From the NCBI RefSeq assembly GCF_963855985.1, contig NC_087110.1, positions 2,781,001 to 2,845,000 of the forward strand: a stretch of DNA of 64,000 nt, in the 5' to 3' direction. The position numbers and the translations under genes were made by a program. The notes under the pieces are model-generated. The model was not told the DNA's origin, ran no database searches, and saw only the letters and a program-made list of their open reading frames with translations. Position 1 is the stretch's first letter, and each line of letters starts with the position of its first letter. Of this stretch, positions 32,111 to 42,790 are shown one piece after another. This DNA is from Ostrinia nubilalis (taxonomy: Eukaryota; Arthropoda; Insecta; Lepidoptera; Crambidae).

Positions 32111-33064
32111 CTAGAATCTATTTTTAGTTAAACCAATAGCATTTACAAAAGCTTGATGCTTAACTGAAGGTAAGCTTTTGGTAAGCAAATCAGCTGGCAT
32201 ATCAGCCGTACATAGGTACTGAACATTTACCAATTTTTGAGCAATTATTTCTTTACAAAAATGATATCTTATATCTATGTGCTTTGATTTATTATGGAAA
32301 ACAGGATTCAATAATAATTTCTGTGCACTTTGGTTATCATTGTACAGAACAATAGTGTATAAATTATCAGTAATTTCACATTGCAAGTTTTGTAAGTAAA
32401 TAGCTTCTTTACAACATTCTGATATTCCTATATACTCTGCCTCTGTACTAGAGAGTGCAACAACCTTTTGTTTTCTGCTTTCCCAAGATATTGCAGCTCC
32501 TGACAATTCAAAAATGTAACCTGTATAAGACCTTCTGCTAATTATGTCACTACCCCAATCTGCATCAACATAACCAACTATTTCAGAGTTCAGTTTTGAA
32601 TCATATTTTAAAGCATAATGTTTTGTCTTCTTTAAATATCTCAAAATTATTTTCGCATGATTCCAATGTTCCCTGGTATAACATTTATGAAATTGGCTCA
32701 TGTAACTAACTGAATATGATATATCAGGCCGACTTATAACTGACAAAAACATCAAACTACCTATCAGCTGTTGATATGGTATGCTGGTATCACACTTTTC
32801 ATTTACATTGAGATTCAATTTACATTCCATTGGTGTATTTGATGTGTGACTATCTAACATATTGAATTTACTTAACAATTGATCGATATAATTCTCCTGA
32901 TCTAATGTTACAGAATTTTCATTACACACAACTCGCATACCCAAACATTGTTTTATAGTACCCAGGTCTTTAATTTTGAAATTGTTCGCTAAAACCTTTT
33001 TCAAGTAATTTACCTCATTTCAATTATTAGAAAAAATGAAAAAATCATCGACATATAAAGCAAT
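32111..33064 (-). pseudogene. Copia RT C-terminal part and RNase H
   Basis: The minus-strand reading starts at the insertion joint with the catalytic YVDD of RT (about 33030), followed within ten codons by an in-frame TGA. The frame then stays open to 32111: IKDLGTIKQCLGMRV, SRPDISYSVSYMSQF, then RNase H with DADWGSD, TGYIFELSGAAISWESRKQK, ALSSTEAEYIG, DNQSAQKLL and KHIDIRYHFCKE, and LLTKSLPSVKHQAF. RNase H catalytic residues (D, E, D) can be placed in DADWGSD, STEAEY and DNQSA. About 297 codons are intact after the stop. Confidence 0.92.
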
Positions 33065-33689
33065 GGACATGGCGCACAATTTTTGTTGAAGATGCCAAAA
33101 AAAACTACAAAAAATTAGAATGAATACTGTATTTTTACTTTTTTGATATCTTTAAAAATGACTGAAATATTCAAGCTCAAAGTGCGCTCTTCCGCTAGGA
33201 GCGATTTTCCGCGCGGATTTAGAAAATGTGACGTAGTAACATGAAAAGCTGCATGTAAGATATTATCTGTGTGCAATGGTTAGAATGGTTAGTAGGGGAG
33301 CCGAAGCCGGGATTTCGGGACTTACTAAAGAGTGGCAGACTAACAACAAGGAAATACTTTGTACTTGGTTGATTACCTCTAAGTATGAATTTTTGATATA
33401 AAACGGCATTAGTTCTTATGCCTCTCACCCAAAAAATACCTCAATTAAGCCCAAAATTGAGACCGCAGCCAAACTTTGAGTGACGATGGAAACTAGCCTA
33501 GATGGAGGTCACATGAAATTGAACTTCTGCTTCTTCATTGATAAAGACTTATCATTTACCATACCTTATCATTTTGTATTCCATTTTCAAGTCACTTTTT
33601 TTTCGCTTTAATTACTGTTTAAACAAAACGTGGGATTTTTTTAAATCTCAGGTCTTTTGAACGCACATCTGAACGATGTCTGGTTTTAA

Positions 33690-33790
33690 TTTCTTCAGTT
33701 ACTCCGTGACCATGGCGCTTGCAACAGTGCCGAAATATTGGAAACTCAAAACTAAGGTACATGGTAGCAATCCCGTCAGTAATATAATAG
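33690..33790 (+). repeat. dispersed repeat shared with 44276-44400
   Basis: TTCTTCAGTTACTCCGTGAC, GGCGCTTGCAACAGTGCCGA and AATATTGGAAACTC then AACTAAGGTACATGG match 44276-44400 in reverse complement. Class unknown. Confidence 0.65.
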
Positions 33791-35065
33791 GAAAATGTCT
33801 TGGAAAATAAGTAAATCGTATATTACTTTATGTAACTAATTTTATTATGTCTCATACTTATAACTAATCACTTCATTCAGAACTAGAAAACGATTCCAAG
33901 GATTCCACTTTTCTTCAATAGATGATCAAGATAAAGAGTTATTTATTATAAATTGCTCTTCCACCATTTCAAGTATTCTATCTTACATCTTACTTGATGA
34001 AATCTTTTTCAATTTTATTTACATGGTCATAACATTTTCACCATTCCTCTGCACCAATTTGTGAGGTACACCTGAAACCCCCGATAATGCAGCTATTATA
34101 AGAATAATATTAAAAAAACCCTCCTTCTAAATAAAGAGCTGTGGTTTTCTGAATAAAGAAAAATAAAATAAAATAAAATAAAATTCTGACGCAGTTAGGT
34201 AATAAACTAAATGTATCCAATTTCACTCCAACTTACTGTCAACTCAACGACGCGCTTTAAAATCAAAGATTGACTTTGAATTATGCCTTATTTTACAATA
34301 CACATTGAAAACAATATGACTTGCTTGCGCTTTTTCGACTTTTTCACAAAAATAACAAATAGGCATGAAGAGATTACAAAATTTCTGCAGCGACTGACAG
34401 TTCACTTGATTTACGTTGACAGGTGACAATAAAGCCATAGACATTTGCCATATGAAAGACACATTTTTCCAATATTTTTGTTTGCCATGAGATTCTGGTA
34501 CACCTATACCTATCATTTAATGAAAAGATAAACTAAATTTTTTCAGCACAACGAAAATCTGCTTTGGCGCGTAGCAATGCAACGTAACAACTACAGTTCG
34601 GACTTCTTTATGCGTCCACTACACATAAAATAAAATTCGAACTACCGCACATTTTTTCTTTTTAATTCTAATTCAGTAAAAAATGTTTTTGAAACCTTCA
34701 TTCAAAATTCAAAAGTTATTATCATATGACAGAACTTATGACCAGACTATGTACATTGAATAAAATATTTTTCTTTTTATCATCAAGCTTAGCAGTCTAA
34801 TAAGTTACTATGACACTCGAGTTAATCCACATTCAGCACCATAGCCTCCCCTTCTACAAGGCCCTCTACAAATGTCAAAACGTCATTTAACCCTTTTAGC
34901 ACCAGTTCTTTTGTTTTTGAGAAGATGTACCCAAATTTTTATATCAATTTAATTATAGTCCAGTCGTTTGGTACAAATTAACGTGGTTACCTGGAAAGTG
35001 TTCCGTGAGTTTTGAAAATTGGTGATTAATTAAATAGATTTCGCTATGCTCCCTGTTAGTCTGTT

Positions 35066-35354
35066 AAATAAATAAATAAATAAAATAAATCTTTGGACAA
35101 TTTCACACAGCGCCAGCTAGCCCCAAAGTAAGCAACTTAATGCTTGTGTTATGGGTGCTAGCTTAACGGATATACTACTTATATGTATACTTTCTTTTTA
35201 AATACATACATATTATACATAGTCACACCCAGACCCGTCACAGAAATTAAAATTATTCATCATTTCAATTTCTGCCCGGCCGGGAATCGAACCCGGGACC
35301 TCTCGGCATAGTAGTCCGCTCTGAACCACTACACCAAACGGCCGACTCGGAACG
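35066..35354 (-). repeat. tRNA-derived SINE, full length, 7-bp target duplication
   Basis: On the minus strand a tRNA-like head contains box A TGGTGTAGTGGT and box B GGTTCGATTCC. A body follows (TCTGTGACGGGTCTGGGTG, TGTGTGAAATTGTCCAAAG), then a tail of ATTT/AAAT repeats. GTCTGTT repeats at 35059-35065 and 35355-35361, the target duplication made by LINE-type insertion. The head retains polymerase III promoter boxes; the copy is probably transcribable only weakly, if at all. It is not a functional tRNA, since it lacks a clean acceptor stem. Confidence 0.88.
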
Positions 35355-35454
35355 GTCTGTTAGTTAAGTGTGATTGCCGCGCTCGTTGCGAAATTGGAAA
35401 AATGCTGCCTTAGAGAAGATTTTTGATAGTTACATTCTTTCCTATTTCGTGGTT

Positions 35455-35872
35455 CCAAATGACGTTCACTGCTGGACAAAGGCGAGAGGCCTTTGGGTTT
35501 TCCATAGGTTTTTCATAATGAACAGTCCTGCGCTGCCCGCATTCAGGTTCTTCACGCGACCTTTACCAGATCGTCGGTCCACCTAGTAGAAGGCCTGCCC
35601 ACGCTACGTCTTCCAGCCCGTGGTCGCCACTCAAGAAATTTTCTGCCCCAATGGCCATCGTCTCTACGAGCTATGTGTCCCACCCACTGCCACTTGATTT
35701 TAGCAATTCTGCGTGCTATGTCGGTCACTTTGGTTCTCCTGCGGATCTCCTCATTCCTGATTCGATCACGCAGGGAAACCCCGAGCATAGCCTGCTCCAT
35801 TACCCTTTGGGTGACCTTGAGCCTTCTTATGAGGCTCATAGTAAGCGACCACGTTTCAGAACCTTAAACTTT
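35455..35872 (-). pseudogene. RTE-type LINE, C-terminal 130 codons
   Basis: The longest RTE remnant here. On the minus strand 35839-35552 stays open: SLIRRLKVTQRVMEQAMLGV, RDRIRNEEIRRRTKVTDIAR, KWQWVGHIARRDDGHWGRK and GRPSTRWTDDLVKVA. This is the conserved C-terminal zone of the endonuclease/reverse transcriptase protein of lepidopteran RTE elements. The last part (35551-35455) is frameshifted by a small insertion around TTTTCCATAGGTTTTTCATA. 5'-truncated. Confidence 0.88.
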
Positions 35873-35887
35873 CCTATTTATTTCACG

Positions 35888-36190
35888 ACTAGCTTTTGCC
35901 TGCGGCTACACCCGCGTGAAATTTAGTGTCACAGATCGGCATAAATTATAGCCTATATGTTAATCTGGGTTACAAACAATAATATTGTACAGTTTCAACA
36001 AAATCCGTTGAGTACTTTATGCGTGAAAGAGTAACAAACCTGAGACACAGGAATCTTCCTAGTTCAGGTATCAACCCACCAACATTCTTACTTTTTGTTT
36101 GTTATCATAATATTATCTGTTATGTTGGTGAGAAATAAACATTACTTTACTTCCAGACATCCAAACTTTCGCATTTATAATAATAGTAGG
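35888..36190 (+). repeat. CTAGC-type cassette with an internal insertion
   Basis: CTAGCTTTTGCCTGCGGCTA to GCGTGAAAGAGTAACAAACC gives the left two thirds. The end TTTCGCATTTATAATAATAG is displaced to about 36168, so about 150 bases have been inserted or rearranged between. Confidence 0.6.
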
Positions 36191-37069
36191 ATACAATTAT
36201 GTAATGTAGAAACAAACAAGACAAAAAAAATGTATACTTCAGCAACGCGAATTTTTTTATACTTCAGCATATTTAGGACACCCGGCAGCGTGTCCTGCCA
36301 TGATCAAAGAAAAAAGAACTCGCAATATAGCAGGTACATTAATTTGACTGTTTCACAACTCTAAATCTATTTAACTTACATTACATGAAATTTATCACAT
36401 TTATCAAAGCTTCTTAGCTTGTCTATGTCCCAAAAATTATAAAATGAAAAAAGTAGTTGTCAAAAACCTTTTTAAGGCGGATTTTTTTCAATAAGGCGGG
36501 CGCGCGCGCGGCTATAAACGAGGTCACAAAATTCGGAAAGAACATAGCGAAATCTATTTATTCACCAATTTTTAAAAATTCCGGAAAACTTTCCAAGTAA
36601 AATTAACAAATAACTGGACTATTTACTCGTTATTGAGCACAGAGACACAAACTTGGTTATTTTTCCAGAAAATTTATATTTAAGTGCATAAATGTAAAAA
36701 TGGCTTCATAGTGCACAAAATTGGCAATAGGTGGCATAATAATGGTAACTTTTATAGCGCCTAGTTTGAAATGTGATTGAACGATGACAACTAACAACAG
36801 TTGTCAGTTAGGTAAAATTTTATTTTAGTTGGAAAAAGACAAAAAGTGGTAAATGGGTTAACGTGCGGGGGCTGCAAAATCATGTTGTGACGTCACGCGC
36901 GAATATTGGAAATTTTTGAAAATTTTAAAAAGTCCGTAAACTTCTCGAGGCTCTATCTTCGGTAATACTGGATGGATTGAGGTGAAATAAAAACTAGTGT
37001 AATGTGTGTGATCTAAACTTTAAATTAAGTCATAATTTAACTTAATATTACAACTTATGCGTGTTGTCC

Positions 37070-37413
37070 ATTACAGTTATAGATTTGTTGTTTCTTTTTA
37101 TAAACACACAGGGTTCATGTTTAGACTTTACATAACCAATATTGCTCAAACAGTCATCAACCTTTTTATACCACATTCTTGAAGACTGCTTTAACCCATA
37201 TATGGCCTTTTTTAATTTTAAGACTTTACCATCATTTAAGTTACCAAAACAATCTGGTTTTTGCATAAAAATTTCTTCTTCAAGATGTCCATTTAAAAAG
37301 GCTGTTTTTACATCTAAATGTGTGGTTTTGAAACCCAATTTTACAGTCAATGCAAATAATAATCTTAAGGTTGAGTACCTGACCACTGGAGAGAATGTTT
37401 CAGTATAGTCCAC
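37070..37413 (-). pseudogene. Copia reverse transcriptase N-terminal part
   Basis: Open on the minus strand from the deletion joint at 37413: VDYTETFSPVVRYSTLRLL, LDVKTAFLNGHLEEEIFMQK (first catalytic aspartate), KAIYGLKQSSRMWYKK and CVFIKRNNKSITV, then the 4-kb insertion. The first RT residues and the integrase-RT linker are missing. The second catalytic pair (YVDD) lies 4 kb away at about 33030. Confidence 0.93.
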
Positions 37414-39300
37414 TTCGTGTTCTGGTTTCTCTTGTGTTTACCACAGGTTCCTCTATAGTCTCTTCCACATCTTCATACTCGCTGGGTGTATACTCTGAAT
37501 CTGAATCATTTGTAGAATCTTCATGAGATATCAGAGTATCGGACAGTTTTTCCTTTGTATCCCCCACTGAAGATGTCTGGTCTGGATCTACCAAAGTTTC
37601 ATTCATGTTTTCTTTCTCGGTTACTGCTATGGTAGTGTTTTCTTTTTCAACAATGATTACATCTCGGCTGACAGTAATCACTTTTTTTACAGGATCATAC
37701 ACTCTATAGCCTTTACTCTCATTAGCATAGCCAACTAGTATACATTCTTGGGCTTTCCTATCCCATTTGCGTCTCTTTTCTTTGGCTATGTGTACCATTA
37801 CCTTGCTACCGAAGACTCTCAGATGACTTATATCCGGTTTGGTATTATGCCACAGTTCATAGGGAGTTTTTCCTTGTAATACTGACAAACTTGTGCGATT
37901 ATGCAAATATACTGCTGTGTTTGTGGCTTCAGCCCAGAATGCTTTGCTTAACTGTGCATCAAAAAGCATGCACCTTGCTTTCTCGACAAGAGTTCTGTTC
38001 ATTCTTTCGCATAGTCCATTCTGTCCTGGCGTATATGGGCAGGTGGTTTGATGAACTATACCCATTTTCTTTAAATAGTCACTAAACTCAGCATCGCAAA
38101 ATTCTCTTCCATTGTCACTTCGCATAATCCTTATTTTGTTATTTGTCTGATTTTCTACTAATGCTTTATATTCTTTGAAACATTTTAAAGCATCACTTTT
38201 GTTTTTTAAAAAATATATAGCTGTCATTCTGCTATAATCATCCACGAACAATATGAAGTATCTGGAACCACCAATAGAGTTGCTCTCCATCGGACCACAG
38301 ATATCTGTGTGAATAATATTCAACACCTCTGTGCTTCTGTTGCCAACATGGGTAAAAGGTAATCGAGCTTGTTTACCCTCACAGCAAACGGTGCATGAAG
38401 ACTTTGTAATGTCAACTCTCTCTTTCAAAGTAAGTCCATCAACTGCACTTTGCATTTTATTCAGACATTCACTATTTACATGTCCCAATCTGCGATGCCA
38501 TAGTTCACCAGAAATAATTGCTGCTGCAGACATGTTTTCTTGAAGTTGTAACTTGTATACTCCATTTTCCAACAATGCGTATGCAACCAGTGTACCATTT
38601 TTATTGTATATTTCACAGGAATTCGTAGTAAATACAACATCGTTCCCTTTGAGAATTAATTGACTCACTGATAAGAGGTTTGTTGTCAATTTTGGTACAC
38701 AAAACACATCTTTTATGTCTACATCAAAACTGCAATCACCGGCTATGGTTGAAATCTTTATATCACCGGAACATACAATCGGCACTTTTGTTTTGTTGGC
38801 GACTACAATAGTCTGCCCTTGCTTTTCGTAAGAAATGTTCGTGAGCCATTGTTTATTTGGCGTCAGATGCACACTGGCCCCGGAATCAACATACCAGTCT
38901 TGGTTATTAAAATTTCCACTAAGAAAGACAGCACTGAATGCATTATTCGTTTGTTTACATTCATTTCCTTTGTTATACGACACTTCAGCTGTACATTGTG
39001 ATCGATAATGACCTATTTGTTTGCATCGATAACACCTAATTTCTTTCTTCGTCTTTGTTGACATTCTACTTTGGCCGCCATGATTGTTGTTGTTTTTTAC
39101 AACCATAGACTTTCTTGCCGACGAGTGTTGCCAACTTTTGTAACCACTGGCCAATGCACCATTCGATTCATCATTCGTTCCGTTTCCTGTTTCCATGTCA
39201 AGTAGCTTACTTTTAATGGCGTCTGTTGTTATCTGAATCCCAGAATGTTCAATGGCCATTATCATGGGGGCATATTTTTCTGGTAGCCCCGCAAGTAATA
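37400..39300 (-). pseudogene. Copia gag zinc knuckle, protease and integrase
   Basis: About 620 codons open on the minus strand. In order: a gag C-terminal part, a CX2CX4HX4C knuckle CYRCKQIGHYRSQC (about residue 80), protease WYVDSGASVHLT (about 125), the pre-integrase zinc region WHRRLGHVNSECLNKM with CTVCCEGKQ, and the integrase core with HTDICGPM, DDYSR, RSDNGREF and GLCERMNRTLVEKAR (the D, D, E residues). An acidic tail ends TRSGLY. The upstream start lies in the gag deletion; the frame stops at the deletion joint with RT. The enzyme motifs themselves appear undamaged. Confidence 0.94.
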
Positions 39301-39338
39301 ACGAACCAATCCATTCGTCATTTAACTGGAATCCCGTA

Positions 39339-39707
39339 CTAGATAACTTCTGTCCCGTTTATATAATTTATTAGTATTGAAATTAAATTTCTTAGTAAGC
39401 TTATTCTTCTTGAAAAACCGGTATCGTCAAACAAAGCCCTCAGCTTCTCCCATAATTCCTTAGTAGTAGCAACGTTTCTTATGTGCACATACAATGAAGA
39501 GTCAATCGTGAGAATCAACTTGGCTTTTGTTTTTGCGTCATCCTCGGCAAACGTTCTTACATCTTCCTCTGGCTTGATGCATTTCATCATCCCTTCCAGG
39601 ATTAAGAAGTTTTCCGCCGCAAATACCCATTCACTGTAGTTTTCTCTCCCTCTTAACTTCGGCACGTTGACTATGTAATTTGCCGACATTGTTATCTTGC
39701 TGCACAA
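39339..39707 (-). pseudogene. Copia gag N-terminus
   Basis: Starts near the ATG at 39707-39688 and reads VPKLRGRENYSEWVFAAENF, KAKLILTIDSSLYVHIRNVA, KELWEKLRALFDDTG and RRISLLRNLIS, the typical Copia gag N-terminal domain. It runs out of frame at about 39370, where a short piece of gag has been lost before the continuing frame (KLSSTGFQLNDEW) at 39345-39300. Confidence 0.9.
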
Positions 39708-39803
39708 TCACAACGTATGATAACTTAGCTATCTAATTATCGTACTGCGAATAAAAATAACTTGTCTTGTAAACTTTCGCGAGATAATTTACTAAAATTA
39801 TGG

Positions 39804-39823
39804 GTAATACTGGGCCCATAACC
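39804..39823 (-). promoter_or_regulatory. Copia primer-binding site
   Basis: Directly inside the 5' LTR the minus strand reads GGTTATGGGCCCAGTATT. Complementarity to the anticodon-arm part of initiator tRNA-Met (..TGGGCCCATAACC..) is the Copia half-tRNA priming mode, not 3'-CCA priming. Confidence 0.9.
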
Positions 39824-39968
39824 TATTAAAACAACGTGATAACGGTTTGACTTGGAATGAATTGACCACAGACCAAGTTGAGTTTTATTTTCAATAACCC
39901 TAACTTATAACATAGTCACTAGGTGGCGCCAGCTGTACATTTGATATTATTTTTATATGAAACTAACA
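39824..39968 (-). repeat. Copia 5' LTR
   Basis: 145 bases, identical to the 3' LTR at 31944-32088. On the minus strand TTTCATATAAAAATAA may be the TATA region. The flank CAAAC at 39969-39973 is the target duplication. Confidence 0.92.
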
Positions 39969-39973
39969 CAAAC

Positions 39974-41311
39974 AAAGCTTAGCTCACTACAAAATACTAT
40001 GTTTATGTTACACAACATCTTATTCCTCATCATAACCGAGTTAGTAGTAACCAGTTCGCAAGTAACTTTTTTTTGTGTAAGCAAACCAAACCAGTTTTTA
40101 CAGTGTAAGTCTGAAAGAGTAACAAACATTCCCCCGTTTCACATTAGCAATATTTTTATTTTAACTTCTAAGAAATTAGGCACCCTAAAAAGGTTTTAAA
40201 AACAACCCCAAATTCACCCAAAAAGTAATCAGTAACATCCTGTATCTCAATGGAAACGGACACCTCAATTATCACAAATAGAAATGGCGTCGAAAAACAA
40301 ACTGATCGTTAAGTGAAACCCGACTTGCCGACAGTGAGCAAGATTAATTGCAGGCCCATCAATAACCGGGCCGATTAGGGCTCGATGACGGCCTGCCCAC
40401 AGCTGGGGAAGCCCACGGTAAGAAAAAAGTGCTCTAAATTCGAATTGCGATTGTCATTCGAATGTTTGGATTTGGAATGTAAACATATTTTTTTAATGTT
40501 TAGTTAGGTAATTCAGCCAGTTGTGACTACGATAAGAAAAAAGAAATTAGAATTGTTTCTAAATTCAAATGGCGATTTTGATTCGATTTTTTATGTTCAG
40601 AAAATAAATTCAGTTCTAAAGATTTTGAATGCTTTGGAATATGCTGCACAATTCGAAAACAAAATTACTATGATTGTTATATTATGGCTTCGGTTTTTTT
40701 TTCAAAATGTAAACATTATTGTCAGCTTACCAGATCTCACAGAATAATTTCATCAGAAAATTCGTCACATTGTTACCTTTCTAGGTTTTTGTAGTTAAAT
40801 ACTTTTACATGTGCTGCCCGCGATTAAACAAGAACGATAAATTAGCTTTATAAGTCACAGCATTCGTACAACTTGAAAAATAATGCCATAGAAAAACAAC
40901 CCATCAACCTCCATCAGGCATTGACACTTCGCTGGGTTGAGCTCAACCCACATCCCAGGCGTCTCAACCCTCCACTAGTCACTCACAAATATTAATAACC
41001 AGCCATGCGTGGCGGCCACTGGCTCGGAAACTGCACGTCGATATTAATATCACTGTTTTTGCTGGGCTTTTAGAAAGATTTTTCGTTTTTAGCTGATGGA
41101 TGAAAATGAAGCATTGGAGGGTTAAAGAAATTGTTTGATGATTTTGGAAAAGAAGTTTAAAAAATCGCACATTTTGTAAAATGAAAAGCATAACTTTCAT
41201 AAAAGTTTTAGAATGGAAATGGAAGTTAATATATTGCAAAGAAACTAAAATTAAACGTCACTTTATTTATAATGTGTTGTGAATATTATGGCGGTACTTA
41301 AAGTAAGTAAT
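39974..41311. other. no recognisable feature
   Basis: AT-rich intron-like sequence. The CGATGACGGCCTGCCCACAG stretch near 40383 is GC-richer but matches nothing else here. Confidence 0.35.
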
Positions 41312-41555
41312 CAGGTCATTTAGTCGCCACTGCAGGAGCACGAGCCTCTCTTTTACCAGAGGCAAATGGAGGATTTAGCATACCACTCCTCACATTAGCG
41401 AGGCGGGTTGGATAGCCTTGATTTTCAATATGGCAGTCTATATTTACGTCATTTAGTCTCCACTGCAGAAGTACGACTCTCTCCAATTTAACAGAGGCAT
41501 GGAGGATTTGGACTACACTCCTTACGTTAGCCAGGCGGGTTAGAGGGCCTTGAAG
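41312..41555. repeat. two diverged tandem units of about 137-bp period
   Basis: GTCATTTAGTCGCCACTGCA ... GGAGGATTTAGCATACCACT ... GAGGCGGGTTGGATAGCCTT is repeated as GTCATTTAGTCTCCACTGCA ... GGAGGATTTGGACTACACTC ... CAGGCGGGTTAGAGGGCCTT. An unidentified repeat family, duplicated in place. Confidence 0.75.
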
Positions 41556-41639
41556 TCCACATAAAATAATGTGATAGGTATCGCCTTCTATCTTAGGGAG
41601 AAATGTATTATACTCTGCCGAAACCACACCGGCTTATGA

Positions 41640-41997
41640 GATCACAACTGGTATTTTAAATAATCCCAGCCAGTTGGCAAGGCCATTCGTTAATTACAAG
41701 ATTTTAGACTCAAATTACTGATTGATATCACGAGCGCCATATGAGATCGTATATTCGTATATTAGCTGTTCCTAGTATAGATCAAAGTTCGCTAATCACC
41801 GAAGTTGCTCAGTCTAATAACCGTAATTACCTGCGATGCATAATGTAGAGCTAGACCAGTAGTCCCTTACTACCCTCTAACCATAAGAAGAAAGAATAAG
41901 AAAGATTAATGACATACAATTATATGGTCGTATTGACCGTTCGGACTTAGGTAGATTTATTTTGTGATTAGTTATTGATTACATGATACTGGGACTC
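41640..41997. other. no recognisable feature
   Basis: AT-rich sequence up to the 9-base duplication at 41999. Confidence 0.35.
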
Positions 41998-42359
41998 CAT
42001 TGAAATAGGGTGTGTAATGTATGATATAACTACATATCATATAATACTTAGAGGATATAACATCAAATTATATAAAATCATTTAATATAATAATTATTTA
42101 CTATAATAAACGAATAATATAATTTTAAAACGAATAATTTTAAGACAAATAACTTTTAACTGATATAAAATGGTTTGATATAATGAATATTTTCTATAAA
42201 ACTTACAATGTATAAAATTTAAAACAAATAACATTCAAATCATATAAAAATAAAGTGTCGAACAATCAAATGAGATAAAATTCTTTTCCTATAAAACTTA
42301 AATCATATAACAAAAATAATTTTATATAAAGTTCAATTATTGTTATAATAAGCATTGCA

Positions 42360-42489
42360 TGCAGCAAGCAAGCAAGCAAACGAGCAAGCAAGCAAGCGAG
42401 CAAGCAAGCTAGCATGCAGGCAAGCAAGCAGGCACAAGCAAGCTAGCAAGCAAGCTAGCAAGCAAGCAAGCAAGCAGGCAAGCAAGCAG

Positions 42490-42525
<36 letters not shown>

Positions 42526-42550
42526 GCAAGCAAGCAAGCAGGCATGCAGC
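42360..42550. repeat. (CAAG)n microsatellite
   Basis: About 190 bases of GCAAGCAAGCAAGCAAGCAG units with GCAGGC, GCTAGC and GCATGC interruptions. The frames that cross it (repeating SKQA or LLAC) are artefacts. Confidence 0.95.
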
Positions 42551-42579
42551 ATGCAAATTTGACTAAAAACTTGAGACTT

Positions 42580-42790
42580 CTGTCACGGCTCCGGCACTGC
42601 GGGGCTCTGGCGGTCCCTCGCGTGCTAATCGTCGCAGATGGCTTTCGCTCGACACCGCGTCTTCGGCTTGCTGGCCGGCTTCGCCGGCCAGCCTCAGCCG
42701 CGGCGCCTCGCTTCCAGCCACCTGCTCCTCAGCCCGCGGGCCGCCTCGCCCCTCCGTGCCTACGCGCTTCTAAATTACTCTCTAGGGGTA
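42580..42790. other. GC-rich island in an AT-rich element
   Basis: A sharp change to GC-rich sequence (GGCTTGCTGGCCGGCTTCGC, CCAGCCTCAGCCGCGGCGCC, CGCGGGCCGCCTCGCCCCTC). CTGGCCGGCTTCGCCGGCCAG is a near-palindrome. It looks like captured or selected sequence; no protein was recognised in any frame. Confidence 0.7.

Larger units (their letters stand above)
34957..36630. repeat. inverted arms inside the TTAA element
   Basis: The left arm (34957-35050) holds TAGTCCAGTCGTTTGGTACA, ACCTGGAAAGTGTTCCG and AATAGATTTCGCTATG. The right arm (36533-36630) mirrors it with CATAGCGAAATCTATTTATT, CCGGAAAACTTTCCAAGT and AACTGGACTA. Three retroposons in the middle explain the large spacing. Confidence 0.75.
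34891..36857. mobile_element. TTAA-flanked CCC-ended element (piggyBac-type target), nested
   Basis: TTAA (34887-34890 and 36858-36861) brackets CCCTTTTAGCACC and GGTAAATGGG ends that are partly inverted. An internal inverted pair lies at 34957-35050 and 36533-36630. Between those arms sit a SINE, an RTE fragment and a cassette. No transposase was seen. Target and end bases suggest piggyBac, but the match of the ends is short. Confidence 0.6.
33065..37069. mobile_element. 4.0-kb DNA element inserted at the Copia RT active-site motif, AT duplication
   Basis: The ends are GGACATGGCGCAC and (reverse) GGACAACACGCAT. The first five bases are identical, and imperfect similarity extends about 170 bases, to GTGACGTAGTAACATG (33229) versus CATGTTGTGACGTCAC (36881). 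Removing it and one AT rejoins the Copia frame just before YVDD, so both borders are exact. It has no recognisable transposase; a 90-codon minus frame at 34244-34516 with C-x-F-C and H-I-V-F text is unassigned. It contains a TTAA-flanked element of 1.97 kb. The superfamily is unclear. Confidence 0.75.
31944..39968 (-). mobile_element. Ty1/Copia LTR retrotransposon, defective, carrying a 4-kb insertion
   Basis: Two 145-base LTRs flank gag-protease-integrase-RT-RNase H in the Copia order on the minus strand. CAAAC (31939-31943 and 39969-39973) is the 5-base target duplication, a PBS for a tRNA-Met half-molecule lies inside the 5' LTR, and an AGTGGGGG purine tract lies before the 3' LTR. Without the insertion at 33065-37069 the element is about 4.0 kb, shorter than full-length Copia elements, because parts of gag and of the integrase-RT linker are deleted. 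Confidence 0.95.

Noticed and set aside
35277..35350. Possible functional tRNA gene
   Set aside because: Good A and B boxes, but no proper acceptor stem pairing, and it is followed by a SINE body, tail and target duplications. It is the head of a SINE.
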